Source: Isoperla grammatica
Lineage: Eukaryota; Arthropoda; Insecta; Plecoptera; Perlodidae
Length of the DNA: 64,000 nt
Assembly (NCBI GenBank): GCA_945910005.1
Contig: OX246747.1
Location: forward strand, 33,274,293 to 33,338,292
Direction of reading: 5' to 3'
The notes beneath the pieces were generated by a model. It was not told the DNA's origin. It worked only from the letters and a program-made list of their open reading frames with translations, and did not search any database. Position 1 is the stretch's first letter; each line of letters begins with the position of its first letter. Below are positions 23,926 through 35,840 of this stretch, piece by piece. Position numbers and translations under genes: made by a program.

Positions 23926-24353
23926 AAATAAATAAATACATAAATAAATTCACATTTAGAGTCTACCCACTCAGTAACAAGACTGATTTGCAGTGGGGGA
24001 CTTTAATTTAAAGTGACTAAACCAACCCTGTAGACTTCGAACACCTTCGGCGAGTGAGCGATAACCAATCAAAGATCGATATTTCCAATATGAAACATAT
24101 GAATCAGTGATTGGACAGTGCGAACACCTGCGGTCAAATGCCAGAATCAACAAGGCCGATTCAGAACAACTTTGAATGTATTGAGTGCTTCGTTGCTAGG
24201 ACGGCTCCAAAGTCACCGTTTACTTATTCCTAAGCCAAGAAGTAATGGAATTGAATCTACATAAGAAGTTAAAAAACTTCTGCCTGAAGCGGGAATTGAA
24301 CCCGGGACCTTCTGCATTGGAAGCAGGGATGCTAACCACTGGACCAACGAGCC
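23926..24353 (-). mobile_element. tRNA-derived SINE, near full length (S2)
   Basis: Read on the minus strand, the head (about 24353 to 24280) is tRNA-like: A-box TGGTCCAGTGG, an anticodon-arm-like CTGCTTCCAATGCAG and B-box GGTTCAATTCC. The body of about 300 bp and an A-rich AAATAAAT tail follow. The acceptor ends do not pair, so this is a retroposon head and not a working tRNA. It is the best reference copy of the family in the window. Confidence 0.85.
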
Positions 24354-25429
24354 AGCTTTTTTATCTCAAAATGCACCCTCACGACTTCATCCTTATATAT
24401 TTCAAGCACACAAATAAATTTTCTCATTGATCATACTTCATTTTTATCATTTATTTCATACATTTTTTTTTAAATTACAATATTTCATTTTTGAATTGAA
24501 TTTCCAAAACAATTAACGTTGTTTAAAAATATTCACATGTCAATGGTGCTGACATTATATATAAAAAGTGTCTTTGGATAGTCTTCATAGCAACGAAGCA
24601 CACACTAAGGGGTATATCTCTCAATAATAACATTTCTTGTCACAAAATGGGTAGGCAATGTTTTTATTACATTATGACGTATAATAAAACTTCGCATTAT
24701 TGTCATGTTTTCAGATTTTAGGGTGAGGGGTAGGGGTTAGGGGCAGCCGAGAAAATGTAAAAGACTTGAATGCTGACGTTTTCCATAGATTTCCCAATGA
24801 TACTCTTAACTAACTGATTGTTGAATGGAGAAAAAGGTCGAACGACTTACTCGGAATGAACGGAGTAAAAAGTCTAACGACGAAATCGGAAGCACCGTTG
24901 TGATGTTGAACAATCATATCGGACGGATAACAAGAGTTCACCCTCATTAAAGCTCACACTATCGCCCAAATAGAACAAAAGTAATTATAAAACTAAAACT
25001 ATCAGTTTTTCTCTTCTTTCTCTCATTCGAGCAATCAGACTCAAACATTGAGAGAAATTTAATTCGGTGATTTTGAGAGATTTTCATGAGATTCAATATA
25101 ATAATAATAGCAGACTAAAATTCGAGAACGGTTGAACTACAACCAAACGCCAAATAAAACATTATAGCAATGAACTCCCAATAACACGGCTGCACTTTGG
25201 TATCCGGTAAAGCCCCCTTGGGTATAATAATGATAATATTTCTTAGGAAGACCCGTTATAGGGTGCACACCATTTTCAACTGATGTGCCCCTCTTCAGGT
25301 GACTAACTAGGTATGTAAGGGTATTTGGATAATTGGGAAAGAATTTCCGAGGGCTGTTATGGAAGGACTCAATCCCAGTATTCACCTTTACGACTAAGGA
25401 AAACCTCGGAAAAAACCTTCGAGTTAGAA
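24354..25429. other. Non-coding, nothing firm
   Basis: No gene recognised. A SINE-like 'CATAGCAACGAAGCACAC' fragment is near 24588. Confidence 0.4.
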
Positions 25430-25525
25430 TTGACGATTAGATGGCCGAAATCGAACCAACCGGCGACCGCGCCCGAATCAAGAGTATCGCGTCTTACCGC
25501 CATACCTCTATCGGCCATGCGTATT
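25430..25525 (-). mobile_element. tRNA-like segment flanking the satellite, left
   Basis: The complement contains GGTTCGATTTC (B-box-like) and TGGCGGTAAGACGC (A-box-like) at tRNA spacing. The same sequence recurs at 27516-27602 on the other side of the 195-bp satellite. Probably a SINE head, not a tRNA gene. Confidence 0.5.
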
Positions 25526-27515
25526 ATTAATGTCACGCATAAAAGCGATTTGTAAGAGAACCTGAGTATGTTCACTTCATTTGACTCCTACTACTTAATC
25601 TTAATTACATCTTCTTTTAAGATACAAAAATATATCTGCGTGACATACCACAGATTTTGAGATAATTGAGTGAGTTTTAGGGGCTGTCATCAAAGTTCGA
25701 GGGGATGTGTACGAAAATTACGTAATGTCACACATAGTAACGATTTGTAAGAGAACCTGAGTATGTTCGCTAAATTTTGTTCCTTTTAACTAATAACAAT
25801 TACACTTACTTTCAGGATATGTAAACATTCTTGCGTGACATACCACAGATTTGGAGATGATCACGTAAGTTTCAGGGGCTGTCATAGAAGTTCAAAGGGG
25901 CTGTGTACGAAAATTACGCAATGTCACACATAGTAACGATTTGTAAGAGAACCTGAGTATGTTCACTTGATTTGATTCCTTCTAATTAATCGCAATTACA
26001 TCTACTTTCAGGATATGTAAACATACGTGCGTGACATACCACAGATTTTGGGATAATTACGTAAGTTTCAGGGGCTGTCATCGAAGTTCGAGAGGCTGTA
26101 TTCGAAAATTACGTAATGTCACACATAGTAGCGATTTATAAGAGAACCTGAGTATATTTGCTTCATTTGATTCCTACTACTTAATCTTAATTACATCTAC
26201 TTTCAAGATAAAAAAAAATATACCTGCTTGACATACTACAGATTTTGAGATAATTGAGTACGTTTTAGGGGCTGTCATCAAAGTTCGAGGGGATGTGTAC
26301 GAAAATGACCCAATGTCACACATAGAGGCGATTTGTAAGAGAACCTGAGTATATTTACTTCATTTGATTCCTACTACTTAATCTTAATTACATCTTCTTT
26401 TAGGATATGTAAACATACCTGCGTGACATACCACAGATTTGGAGATGATTACGTAAGTTTCAGGGGCTGTCATCAAATTTCGAGGGGATGTGTACGAAAA
26501 TTACCCAATGTCACACATAGAAACGATTTGTAAGCGAACCTAAGTATGTTCACTTAGTTTTATTGTTCAAATGAATTTCAATTACATCTACTTTTAGGAT
26601 CGATAAACATACCTGCGTGACATACCACAGATTTTGAGATAATTACGTAAGTTTCAGGGGCTGTCATCGAAGTTCGAGAGGCTGTATTCAAAAATTACGT
26701 AATGTCACACATAGTAGCGACTTGTAAGAGAACCTGAGTATGTTCAATTAATTTTATTCCTTGTAATTAATTACAATTACATTTACTTTCAGGATATGTA
26801 AACATTCCTGCGTGACATACCACAGATTTTGAGATAATTACGTAAGTTTCAGGGGCTGTCATCGAAGTTCGAGGGAATGTGTTCGAAAATTACGTATTGT
26901 CACACATAGTAGCGATTTGTCAGAGAACCTGAGTACATTTACTTCATTTGATTCCTACTACTTAATCTTAATTTCATCTTCTTTAAAGATTAAAAAATAT
27001 ACCTGCGTGACATACCACAGATTTTGAGATAATTGAGTAAGTTTTAGGGGCTGTCATCAAAGTTCAAGGGGCTGTGTTCGAAAATTACGTTGTCACATAT
27101 AGTAGCGATTTGTAAGAGAACCTGAGTATGTTCACTAAATTTTATTCCTTCTAATTAATCTCAATTACATCTTCTTTCAGGATATGCAAACATACCTGCG
27201 TGACATACCACAAATTTTGAGATATTCACGTAGTTTCAGGAGCTGTATTCGAAAATTACGAAGTCTCACACATAGAAGCGATTTGTAAGAGAACCTGAGT
27301 ATGTTCACCTAATTTGATTCATTCAAATTGATTTCAATTACATCTTCTTTCAGGATATATAAACATACCTGCGTGACATACCACAGATTTTGAGATAATT
27401 ACGTAAGTTTCAGGGGCTGCCATTTGAAAGTTACGTAATTTCAAACAAAGCATTGATTTGTAAGAGAACCTGAGCATATACATTGCATACGATTCCTTCC
27501 AATTAATACTAATTA
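25526..27515. repeat. 195-bp satellite, about 10 copies
   Basis: The landmark CGATTTGTAAGAGAACCTGAG recurs at about 25547, 25741, 25937, 26132, 26329, 26524, 26718, 26915, 27106, 27279 and (degraded) 27452. Spacings are 194, 196, 195, 197, 195, 194, 197, 191, 173 and 173 bases. Each unit also holds CTGCGTGACATACCACAGAT and 'GGGGCTGTCAT'. Confidence 0.95.
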
Positions 27516-27602
27516 CATCTTCGAACCAACCGACGACTGCTTCCGAATTAGAGTCTCGCGTCTTACCGCTAAGCTATTATACCTCTATCGGCCATGCGTA
27601 TT
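27516..27602 (-). mobile_element. tRNA-like segment flanking the satellite, right
   Basis: A second, diverged copy of the 25430-25525 segment: 'TCGAACCAACCGACGACTGC', 'CGCGTCTTACCGCTAAG' and CCTCTATCGGCCATGCGTATT. It places the satellite inside or between two copies of one element. Confidence 0.5.
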
Positions 27603-28789
27603 GTATGAATACACAGCTTATAGCAAGCGTTAAAACACCTGCTTCCAATGTATGTAACCCTGATACTTTGTCACATCATTATCCTTCACGCAGTTCCACC
27701 TGTGACTTACACAGAACATTACAGTCACGTGTTGGTGTCTCACTGATATATATTGGACGACCTTGTTATATGGTCACGTGACGAGGTATAATTGCACGTG
27801 ATTGCACGTGATTCCCCCCTCCCCTCCCTCTTCCTCTACATGTCTTGATGACTGACCTTATCAACGGCCAAGGGTAGATTCTAAGATTCTCGTCAATCCC
27901 TGGGTTATGTTCGGTAAACCTCACGATGTTAGGTCGTGGTATTAACATGCAGTAATCACCATATGAACGGGCATGCGTCCATCTGGGAAGGTTTATTTAT
28001 TTTGTTTATTAATCAGCAAATGAACCATAAAGGAAGACCACACTTCCAATAATAAGTATTCGCTCAGTTATTATTTATGTTTATCACATATTTTTGCAAC
28101 TTGGCTAATCAAGACGACGAGTGGGTGAAATTTAAAGATGAAATCGGGGAGGGCGATTCCTACGAGAAATAGTTTGAATTGAATAGTTAGAAATAGTTTG
28201 CACTGCAGTCCACGATGGCTCACGCGGATAGGGTGTTCAGGATAATTCCTCTTTACTCGCTACAGTACATCCAAGTGTAAACACACAGTGCAACGCGCAA
28301 GCGCGCGCGTGCCATTCTAAACAACATCTGCATTAGTGTGTTCTCGAACACATCCGATAAGACACGAGTAGAGAACGTGTCTGTACTCGTACCCAGGATG
28401 TTTATCGTAGAGACAAATAAACTACTATTACTACGTAGTGGTGAAACCGGAAGTCTTTGGAAACACTTTCTGGAATTTAACGACGGGCGGATGGATGGAC
28501 AGATGGAAGTGACGCTTATGAGTTGTTAGTTTAATGCCCAAAAGTCTACGGCAAATCTGATAGTGCGCTTTAAGGTTACGCCACGCGGGTGATTTTATTC
28601 GACCGTAATGGGAAAGGATTTCTTGCTCTTGAGAATAAGGTGACATATCGGACGAGTTTTGATTGTTGTAACTGAAATATAAACCAAAGTTGTGATACGA
28701 GTTCATGTTAAATAGTTGGTAGCCGGTTTTTGTTTTTTAGATATCATTAAAATCCTGTGTTTTTGTCTGGCATTTTGCAATAGACCTTT
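27603..28789. other. Non-coding, nothing firm
   Basis: No exon supported. CACGTGATTGCACGTGATT repeats near 27797. Confidence 0.4.
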
Positions 28790-29130
28790 TTAAGAATTGA
28801 TCAAAAAACCCTTAGATAGAGCTTGAAAAGGCCGAAATTTTTGCAGTTGCCTAAAAATTCTTCATTGGGAATATTCTATTTCATACAAAACATTACAGTC
28901 GTTACTTTAGGTGTTTTTTGAAATAAATAATCAATTTTGTGTATTTAGATAGTACATAATAAATTTATAACATGTTTTACCTATATGTAGGTTAATTGAG
29001 TATTTTATCGACGGTTTGTAGGTTATTTGCCTCTTTTTGTTTTCATTTTGTCGTTTTTTCAACAATTTCTTCCTTCGGTCATCGGCGGCTCAATTGCTGA
29101 CTCCTGATTGGCTGTATTGACCAACACCGG
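28790..29130. mobile_element. Diverged copy of the 49078-49593 MITE
   Basis: Shares 'TTGCTGACTCCTGATTGGCT', 'ACACCGGGGTTAA' and the surrounding order (CTATTTCATAC, TTTTGTCGTTTTTTCAACAA) with the element in the peptide array. Confidence 0.55.
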
Positions 29131-29360
29131 GGTTAAACAGCAACGAGGCAACACACGTGGGCACACACACGTGTCAGCCGACGAATGATGACGTCACTAG
29201 GACGATTAATCTGCTCGGGCGGGCGTCGACAGCGCTGCAGTCACGTCCGCGCAGGGTAAATATTTACACCGCCTTCTGACTGGCTGACGGGATTCTGCTG
29301 CTCATCCGCGACCGACTAGATCGAGGGGGCTGTGACGCGCCACGTGTGACGGAATACTCG
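29131..29360. promoter_or_regulatory. CpG-rich block with CRE/E-box sites
   Basis: Dense CG, TGACGTCA near 29189 and several CACGTG. Possible promoter island. No linked exon seen. Confidence 0.3.
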
Positions 29361-29387
29361 TGAACTAAACAAATGTATACCTATCTT

Positions 29388-29979
29388 TAGCACAAGACTC
29401 AATAGGCAACACGCGTAGGATTTTTTTTTGCTAAACCAAACACTTAGTTTAATAGTATCAGATACAAAAAAGTATATTAATGCAAGTCCCAAGTAAAAAA
29501 TAAATTTTTAGATAGGTTTAATGTGGTCGCATTTATTGAAGTTTAAACTCGGGGATCTGAAACGCGTACAGGTGGCTGTGACGCAATGATTCTGTAGACG
29601 TGGCGTAACAGACCAATCGCTGAGGCGGTGAGCGTACACAGTACAAAACCATGACGTCAAATTCACTCTACATGGCGGCGGCTCGTTTTTCGCGCCCTTT
29701 TATTTATCGTTACTAATCCAATTATTTTGAGGCATAGACTGATCCGTTTTTCAAAATTCAAAGACACAAAATTATTAAATGAGAGACAAGGTATTTAAAA
29801 ATCGATTAAAATTTTCATACGCGTGTTCCCTATTGAGGGGGTTGTGACATCACAGACGGACAAACAATGTGTTGCTAGGCAACTTCATTGTTGTATCTTT
29901 CTTTGATTGGTGCATATTCAATGTTTGTCCGAAACAAAACATGGCAACACGGCTATTTCTGGAATTGAGTCCTGTGCTA
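29388..29979. mobile_element. TAGCACAAG MITE split by a nested element
   Basis: Left end TAGCACAAGACTCAA (29388) and right part (GTGACATCACAG ... GAGTCCTGTGCTA, to 29979) match the intact 10748-10909 copy. They are separated by the 435-bp element at 29400-29835. Confidence 0.75.
29400..29835 (+). mobile_element. 435-bp TIR element, copy 1 (nested)
   Basis: Ends are CAATAGGCAACACGCGTA and the complement of CAATAGGGAACACGCGTA. An inverted, highly similar copy stands at 34901-35334. The inner CATGGCGGCGGCTCGTTTTT landmark is shared. No reading frame. Confidence 0.8.
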
Positions 29980-29984
29980 TTGGT

Positions 29985-30150
29985 CCCTCAAAATAGACTA
30001 GACGCATTCTGGTGGCAAGAAAATAAACTACTATAAGGATGAGTTTATGTGTCAATTGTTCATTGTTGCTTTCTTGTTAAATCATCAATGGCGCAGATAA
30101 GGGTGTTGCTTAGCAGCGCTATCTATGTGTTAGTTTGAGTCTCCAATAAG
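29985..30150 (+). mobile_element. Short dispersed repeat, copy 2
   Basis: Matches 1107-1265 (GCATTCTGGTGGCAAGAAAA ... GCTTAGCAGCGCTATCTATG). Confidence 0.5.
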
Positions 30151-30159
30151 GCACCGAGT

Positions 30160-30345
30160 TTGGCCACTGAGGGCGCTAGTGAAAACGAATGAAGCGCTCA
30201 AAGTGGCAATGTCTCGCAACTATCTGATGAAGCAGCGTAGGTTCTTCCTAAGTCGATAATGGCAAAATTGTGAAAATTGTTAAATTAATAAATAGGTCTT
30301 TTATAAAATGTTGGGCAGATTATGAATCGTATCAATCCAACTTAA
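30160..30345. repeat. Dispersed repeat, copy 1
   Basis: 'GAGGGCGCTAGTGAAAACGA', AATGAAGCGCTCAA and a weaker tail recur at 37347-37530. Confidence 0.6.
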
Positions 30346-30392
30346 GAGTCTGCGGAACTGAAATACGCCTATGTTTTTTGTGGCGTTCTTAT

Positions 30393-30788
30393 TAGGGATG
30401 CACACGATAATCGATATTATCGTTCGATATTCGATATGCAATAAAATTTCGATAATCGATAATACAAATATTATCGAATGGTCTGATTTCTAAAAAAGCG
30501 GGTTCGTAAAGCATTATTTCGTGCTTCTCGGACCTTTAATACTCAAAGATACTGCCAAAATACTAGGCCTCGGGCCTCGTAAAATGTGATTATACTCTCA
30601 GCAGTGTCACGTCAGATGTGTCCAAGTAATGTTGCCATATCCTTAAGTGCTCGATTAGGCGACATATCACTGAAACTGTAAAAGATTACTTCAATTTTGT
30701 AAATTTATTATCGTTCGATATTATCGATCGATAATGCAGTCATCTTTTCGATTATCGATAGTTTTTATTTTATCGATGTTCATCCCTA
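30393..30788. mobile_element. hAT-type MITE with perfect 8-bp target duplication
   Basis: Begins TAGGGATG and ends CATCCCTA. The flanks at 30385-30392 and 30789-30796 are both GTTCTTAT, an 8-bp duplication typical of hAT transposition. The interior is rich in ATCGATAATCG palindromes near both ends and codes for nothing. Confidence 0.9.
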
Positions 30789-30796
30789 GTTCTTAT

Positions 30797-31530
30797 TATT
30801 GCGATATCTTCTTTTGTAGATAAGATAGAAGATTAAAATTTTTTGTGTATACACTTTGAAGCCATGGTATTGTGGGGATCACTTAAGTTTAAAATAAGCT
30901 TACCCAATGTCTCGACTTTTCCCCGTTCGAAAAAAACAAATTTGGATTAGATCCCCAATCGTAGTTTTTATGAGCTCTTCAAACGTATCTTAAGTTTTAA
31001 TAGAATCGTTTGAGAGACCAATCAGTAAGAACGAATTTACAAATGGGAATATTGTGCCAATGCTCTCCCGCTCCCTTGAAATTTGCGGTAGAGGGCGGAA
31101 CTTCGTACCTGTCGCGCTGTGTCCCGCCTGCCAGTCCAGCCACCTCTCAACCTGTAATTTAGAGCGTAGGCCTATATTTAGAATGCAATGCTTGATGGTT
31201 TTGATCACAGACGATTCATATATGAAAAACGCAGTCCAGCCAGGGATTTAAAATAGTACTCCCGGTAGGAAGATTTGGCATTGTATTGAGAAGGGTCGAA
31301 AAAGCCTCAAGCAAGTGACGAGCAATCTCATTACTCATAAATAGAATGCAAACATGAAAATCGCTACATATAATTTTGGCGTTCTGTATTAAAAAATTTG
31401 ATCTTACAACAAAATTAATTACCGAACGATTCTCCAATTCTAGTAACAAACTGTAGATCGTGGAAAAGGGTGAATCGACCTCGTTGGGGAGTTCGACGAG
31501 CCCCCGCTAGGAGATTGAGGGTGTTCCATA
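30797..31530. other. Non-coding, nothing recognised
   Basis: No exon supported. Confidence 0.4.
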
Positions 31531-31896
31531 GGGTGTATTCATGTATTGCGCATGGTGGCCACTTTGGAGGCCACAATGGCATGAGATAGGTAGTTCATTG
31601 TATGATTGTAACTATGTAACAGCTGGCGTTTGATGCAAATTCAACTGTTCTCTAACTTTAGTTTGCTATTATTACTTAAAATCAACATAAAGAAACTTTT
31701 TTGTCTTGACAACTCTTTAAAACGTTTACACAAAAGCATACAATTATCATTTTCGTACACTTTATCGGGGAATATACGTGTTCAATTTGTCATATTTCCC
31801 CGTAAACAATATTATTCGTATTATTTTGACAGATAAATTTAACTTGAAGTAGTACTATAGGTGGCCTCCAATATGGCCGATGTGACGGCACGTGAA
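31531..31896 (+). mobile_element. MITE family B, copy 2
   Basis: 'GGGTGTATTCATGTATTGCG' at the left, GGAGGCCACAATGGCATG, TTTATCGGGGAATATACGTG and GGTGGCCTCCAATATGGCC inside. It abuts the ATTCATAG MITE at its right end. Confidence 0.8.
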
Positions 31897-32216
31897 TTCA
31901 TAGTTCCCACGTGACGTCACAGCGGCCATGATTGCGACACAATTGAGGAGGACCAATCCTTGATCATAAGCAAATACTATTCAAATTTAATAAATAAGCA
32001 TAGTTAAGAATTTAAAAAGTAAACATAATTAATACAACATTAAAAAAATACCACACATACAAAATGTATTTAAAAAAGCAGGCTGGATTTTAAAGAATTA
32101 AGAGTTTATGTGTTCTACCACAACCGCCTTCAATTGTTTCTCCATGGCAACGTCAAAGTTTGATCACAAATGTGGCCGCCACGCGCAAAGATGTGACGTA
32201 CGTGCAACCTTTGAAT
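31896..32216. mobile_element. MITE family 'ATTCATAG', copy 2
   Basis: Matches 2519-2859, including CCCACGTGACGTCACAGCGG and 'GTTTCTCCATGGCAACG'. It starts at the last bases of family B copy 2, so one may have inserted into the other. Confidence 0.7.
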
Positions 32217-33483
32217 ACGTCCCACGTAGGTCTGCCTCGGGGCCTGTAGGGGACACTCGATCGGCTGGCCCGAGCAATTATCTGACATAACTAATTGATA
32301 ATAGAAATTAGCTTACTCGGCGTAAAGCACGCCGCTTGAAAACAGACCAATTAACGAACAGAAACGAGACCTGCGAGATTCGACAAACATTTTTTTTTTT
32401 TTTTTTTTTTGAACAATGAGAACGCTCGAGTTGAGAAGTTTACAGAAGTGATAGACGTAATTGGGTGCAAGGTGGGCGAACACGCCCCCCCCCCCCCCCA
32501 CGCAACTCAGCCCACATCAAGTTTTGAAGGACGAAAATCGGAACCCAAATGGCAAATTGGTAAATCTGTTGAACCGTAAAATTTACTTCTTTAATTGCGA
32601 CGATTTTGATTGTCCCTCATTCTTTTAATTGTACCTTTCATTCATTGCTTCAAGCACTAATTAATATTCAGTTAGTGTTAATTAAAACAAATTTTTGAAA
32701 ATGAATATTAAATCACTGAGATGCAGTGGGCTCAAAATAGTAATTTCTTCGCCGAATTTCTTTTTTTTTCACTTACAACTTGAAATGTGTTATGTCCAAG
32801 TTTTGAATCGTTACATAACCTAATCTTATTGAGGTTATTAAAAAAACAATAACACGTAAACACATTCAAATTTAGTTCCATTGTGTGCCAGGTTTCAAAT
32901 AAATTCCTTTTCCCATTCTAAAGAGCAATAAAACTCGATAAAATTCCGTTTTTAATACATACTAAAGTAGGTAGCTTGAACAGTAAAATTTGCCACGAAT
33001 AAACGACAAAGTACAGATATTAATATTATAACAAATATGAACATACTCTAAAAATAAGTTGCGGAAAACAAGACTAAATATGGCTCTGTTCGTCGTACGA
33101 GGCGGATAAAAAAAATACCATAGCTACTGTTATTGACTGCACCGTTTAACAAACGAACATAACTAGTCTCGCGTGTTGCTTCTAAATGTATAAATTAAAT
33201 CGGTAACGTTCCCAATTTGCCCGAATCCAATGATGTACTATACGTGATAACCGTAATTCTATTTATCGGAATCAAGTCTAATTATTCGATTGTGAAACAT
33301 GTATTCTCAGAAATGTGACGTGTCATGACGTGACTATAGTTGTTTTAATCGATTAGTCGAATGCAGTATCCACCCTCCCCCCCCCCCCCCCCTAATTCCC
33401 ACTTGACCCTCTTGAGTTCACTCACTATACATCCCACATAGTGCCCACTCACAAGCATCCAGAACACATCTATGACGCATGCG
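32217..33483. other. Non-coding, nothing recognised
   Basis: T-run at 32391-32410, C-runs near 32486 and 33377. No exon. Confidence 0.4.
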
Positions 33484-33831
33484 TAGAGACACGTCTTTTT
33501 AGCAAAACTATCTCTAAATGTAGCATTAATAATTTTAAATTTAGCATTTTTTTGTAGCATTTATTTTTTCTTTCCGTCAAAACCTGGTATATCAGGGTGT
33601 TTCTTGCACTTCTAATGAAAAATTATGAGCAGGTATTAGTTAAAATCAATTCAGTTGTGACTTTTAACTTCTTAAGGGGTTAAAAAGTAGTTCTTTATTA
33701 AATCTCAATAGGAATGGGAACACCTAATTTTTTGTAAAATTAGCATTTTGTAGCGTTTTCAAAAATAAACCCAATAAATAAACCACCAATTTAGCATCTA
33801 AAACCTAAAACGCTAAAATAACGTATCCCTA
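33484..33831 (+). mobile_element. hAT-like MITE family D, copy 1
   Basis: Starts TAGAGACACGT and ends ACGTATCCCTA. The 8-bp flanks CGCATGCG and CGCACGTG agree at six of eight positions. An inverted partial copy lies at 38160-38431. Confidence 0.6.
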
Positions 33832-34200
33832 CGCACGTGTAATGCGGTTTCGCAGTAAAATCATAATAAAGCCTTCACTCCCCCCTCCCCCCCCCCCCCT
33901 GTAACTCCCTTATTAAAGCAGACCAAACCAAACCAAAAGTATTTAGAAAAATGTTTGTGATTTTTTTAAATAATATTTGATTATACGCGTACAAGTATTT
34001 TTTGTATTTATAATATTTTTTAACTACACTAAATTTTGAGCACAAAATAGACTTTTCTCTATTTTATAATTGAGATTATATCCAATTGATAAATATATAT
34101 ATATATATATATATGATTTCTTAGATTCTGTTGGTTGCAAAATGTAAAGTAAGAAAACATTTTTCGGTTTAACCAATCCAAATTGTATTTAAAATAAAAT
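33832..34200. other. Non-coding, simple sequence
   Basis: C-run near 33886 and a (TA)n run at 34088-34114. Confidence 0.5.
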
Positions 34201-34305
34201 AAATCAACGTTTCAACGACTTTAGCGTCGTCTTTTTCAAGACAAATATACACACATACATGTTTGTATGTCTTGAAAAAGACGACGCTAAAGTCGTATTA
34301 TCGAG
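34200..34305. mobile_element. Hairpin resembling Penelope-like element ends
   Basis: CGACTTTAGCGTCGTCTTTT and GTCTTGAAAAAGACGACGC are inverted copies about 60 bp apart. The TTGAAAAAGACG...GTTGAAACG style recalls terminal sequences of Penelope-like retroelements. The match is from memory and short. Confidence 0.35.
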
Positions 34306-34388
34306 TTCGACCGCATCTTTTGTCTAGGAATTGAATGTATTGTGAGACTGTATTACTGAGCTCGTAGGAAATTAAATACATTCGTATT

Positions 34389-34505
34389 ACATTTCATTTC
34401 ATTTCAACTTATTTCATTGTTATCAACTCATTTCATTTTTTATCAACTCATTTAATTTCATTTCAACTAATTTCATTTAATTTCATTTAATTTCATTTCA
34501 TTTTT
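34389..34505. repeat. (ATTTC)n-like degenerate repeat
   Basis: Tandem ATTTC/AATTTC units with interspersed ATCAACTC. Confidence 0.7.
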
Positions 34506-34900
34506 TCCCTATTTTTCAATTTCATTTTATCTAATTGTTAATTTGACTTCAAAATGAAAACACCCGCCGAACAAACGAATCCACGCAACGTTATTCGTGG
34601 CCCAACGAGCACCGTATTGTTGCCATAGCGACCGTGTGTACGGAAGTATCTAAGGGTCACCCGTATAGCGAGTCAATATAGCGTGGAGGTAGGTATAGGT
34701 AACCCCCATTCACTCACTCTCTCTCTCTTTCATCGGCACCACAGATGCAACAGGTACAAATCAATAGGGTCGACCCAACTCCTCAATACACCTTGACCCT
34801 CGTTTCAATACCTTTCATTTGATATACAACACGTACACTATTGATTGTTATGAAAGGTGATAGTACCCGACATTCATATGGGTGCATGCTCATTAATTGG

Positions 34901-35334
34901 CAATAGGGAACACGCGTATGAAAATTTTAATCGATTTTTAAATACCTTGTCTCTCATGTAATAATTTTGTGTCTTTGAATTTTGAAAAACGAATCAGTCT
35001 ATGCCTCAAAATAATTGGTTTAGTAACGATAAATAAAAGGGCGCGAAAAACGAGCCGCCGCCATGTAGAGTGGATTTGACGTCATGGTTTTGTTCTTTGT
35101 ACGCTCACCGCCTCAGCGATTGGTCTGTTACGCCACGTCTACAGAATCATTGCGTAACAGCCACCTGTACGCGTTTCAGATCCCCGAGTTTAAACTTCAA
35201 TTAATGCGACCACTTTAAACCTATTTAAAAATTTCTTTTTTACTTAAGACTTGCATTAATATACTTTTTGTATCTGATACTATTAAACTAAGTGTTTGGT
35301 TTAACAAAAAAAGTCGTACGCGTGTTGCCTATTA
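34901..35334 (-). mobile_element. 435-bp TIR element, copy 2
   Basis: Inverted relative to 29400-29835. CAATAGGGAACACGCGTATG begins it and ACGCGTGTTGCCTATT ends it. Arms and interior align throughout. Confidence 0.8.
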
Positions 35335-35399
35335 GACACGATTATTTTGCGTTTGCACCACTGAGGCAAAAATGGCATGGTGCCTTGATAAGCGCATGA

Positions 35400-35840
35400 C
35401 TGTTTATTTATTTTTATTTTTATTTTATTGTAATTAAGGCCAGTGTAGGGCACAACGCCCTCTTTAGCCTGACGATTGATGATTGATGAATGATAATGAG
35501 GAAGGGAGGAGGGGAAGCCTGTTACCGGCACGTAGCCTACTCGTGTCGAAAAGTACCAAGGGGACCATCGGCTTTACGTCCCATCCGAAAGGACGGTGTA
35601 ACTTTGACCAGTCATATAGGTTCCTCCATTTACCTGGACTGTTGACGAGAAGAACGAAGCTGTTACACGCAAGCTTTCGAACCCTCCAATCTGCTCTAAC
35701 CAACGGTAACTAGTATTTCAGAGGTGAGTGGTCACCCATCCACCTCCTCACCTAGCCCGATGTTGCTTAGCTTCGGTGTTCGTATCGGAACCGGCTAAGC
35801 GACCGAACCGTTGGCTCATGACTGTTATCTATCTAGTGAT
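35400..35840 (-). mobile_element. 5S-rRNA-derived SINE
   Basis: On the minus strand the head (about 35830-35725) resembles the 3' half of 5S rRNA: GAAGCTAAGCAACATCGGGC, then GTGGATGGGTGACCAC. A middle block carries TTCGGATGGGACGTAAAGCC, and a pyrimidine-rich tail plus T/A-rich end follow. The 5S internal control region explains transcription by polymerase III. Confidence 0.7.

Noticed and set aside
24280..24353. Functional tRNA gene
   Set aside because: A- and B-boxes are present but the acceptor ends do not pair, and the same head is joined to a SINE body and A-rich tail.
25526..27515. CRISPR-like array
   Set aside because: Repeats are contiguous 195-bp satellite units without unique spacers, in an animal genome.
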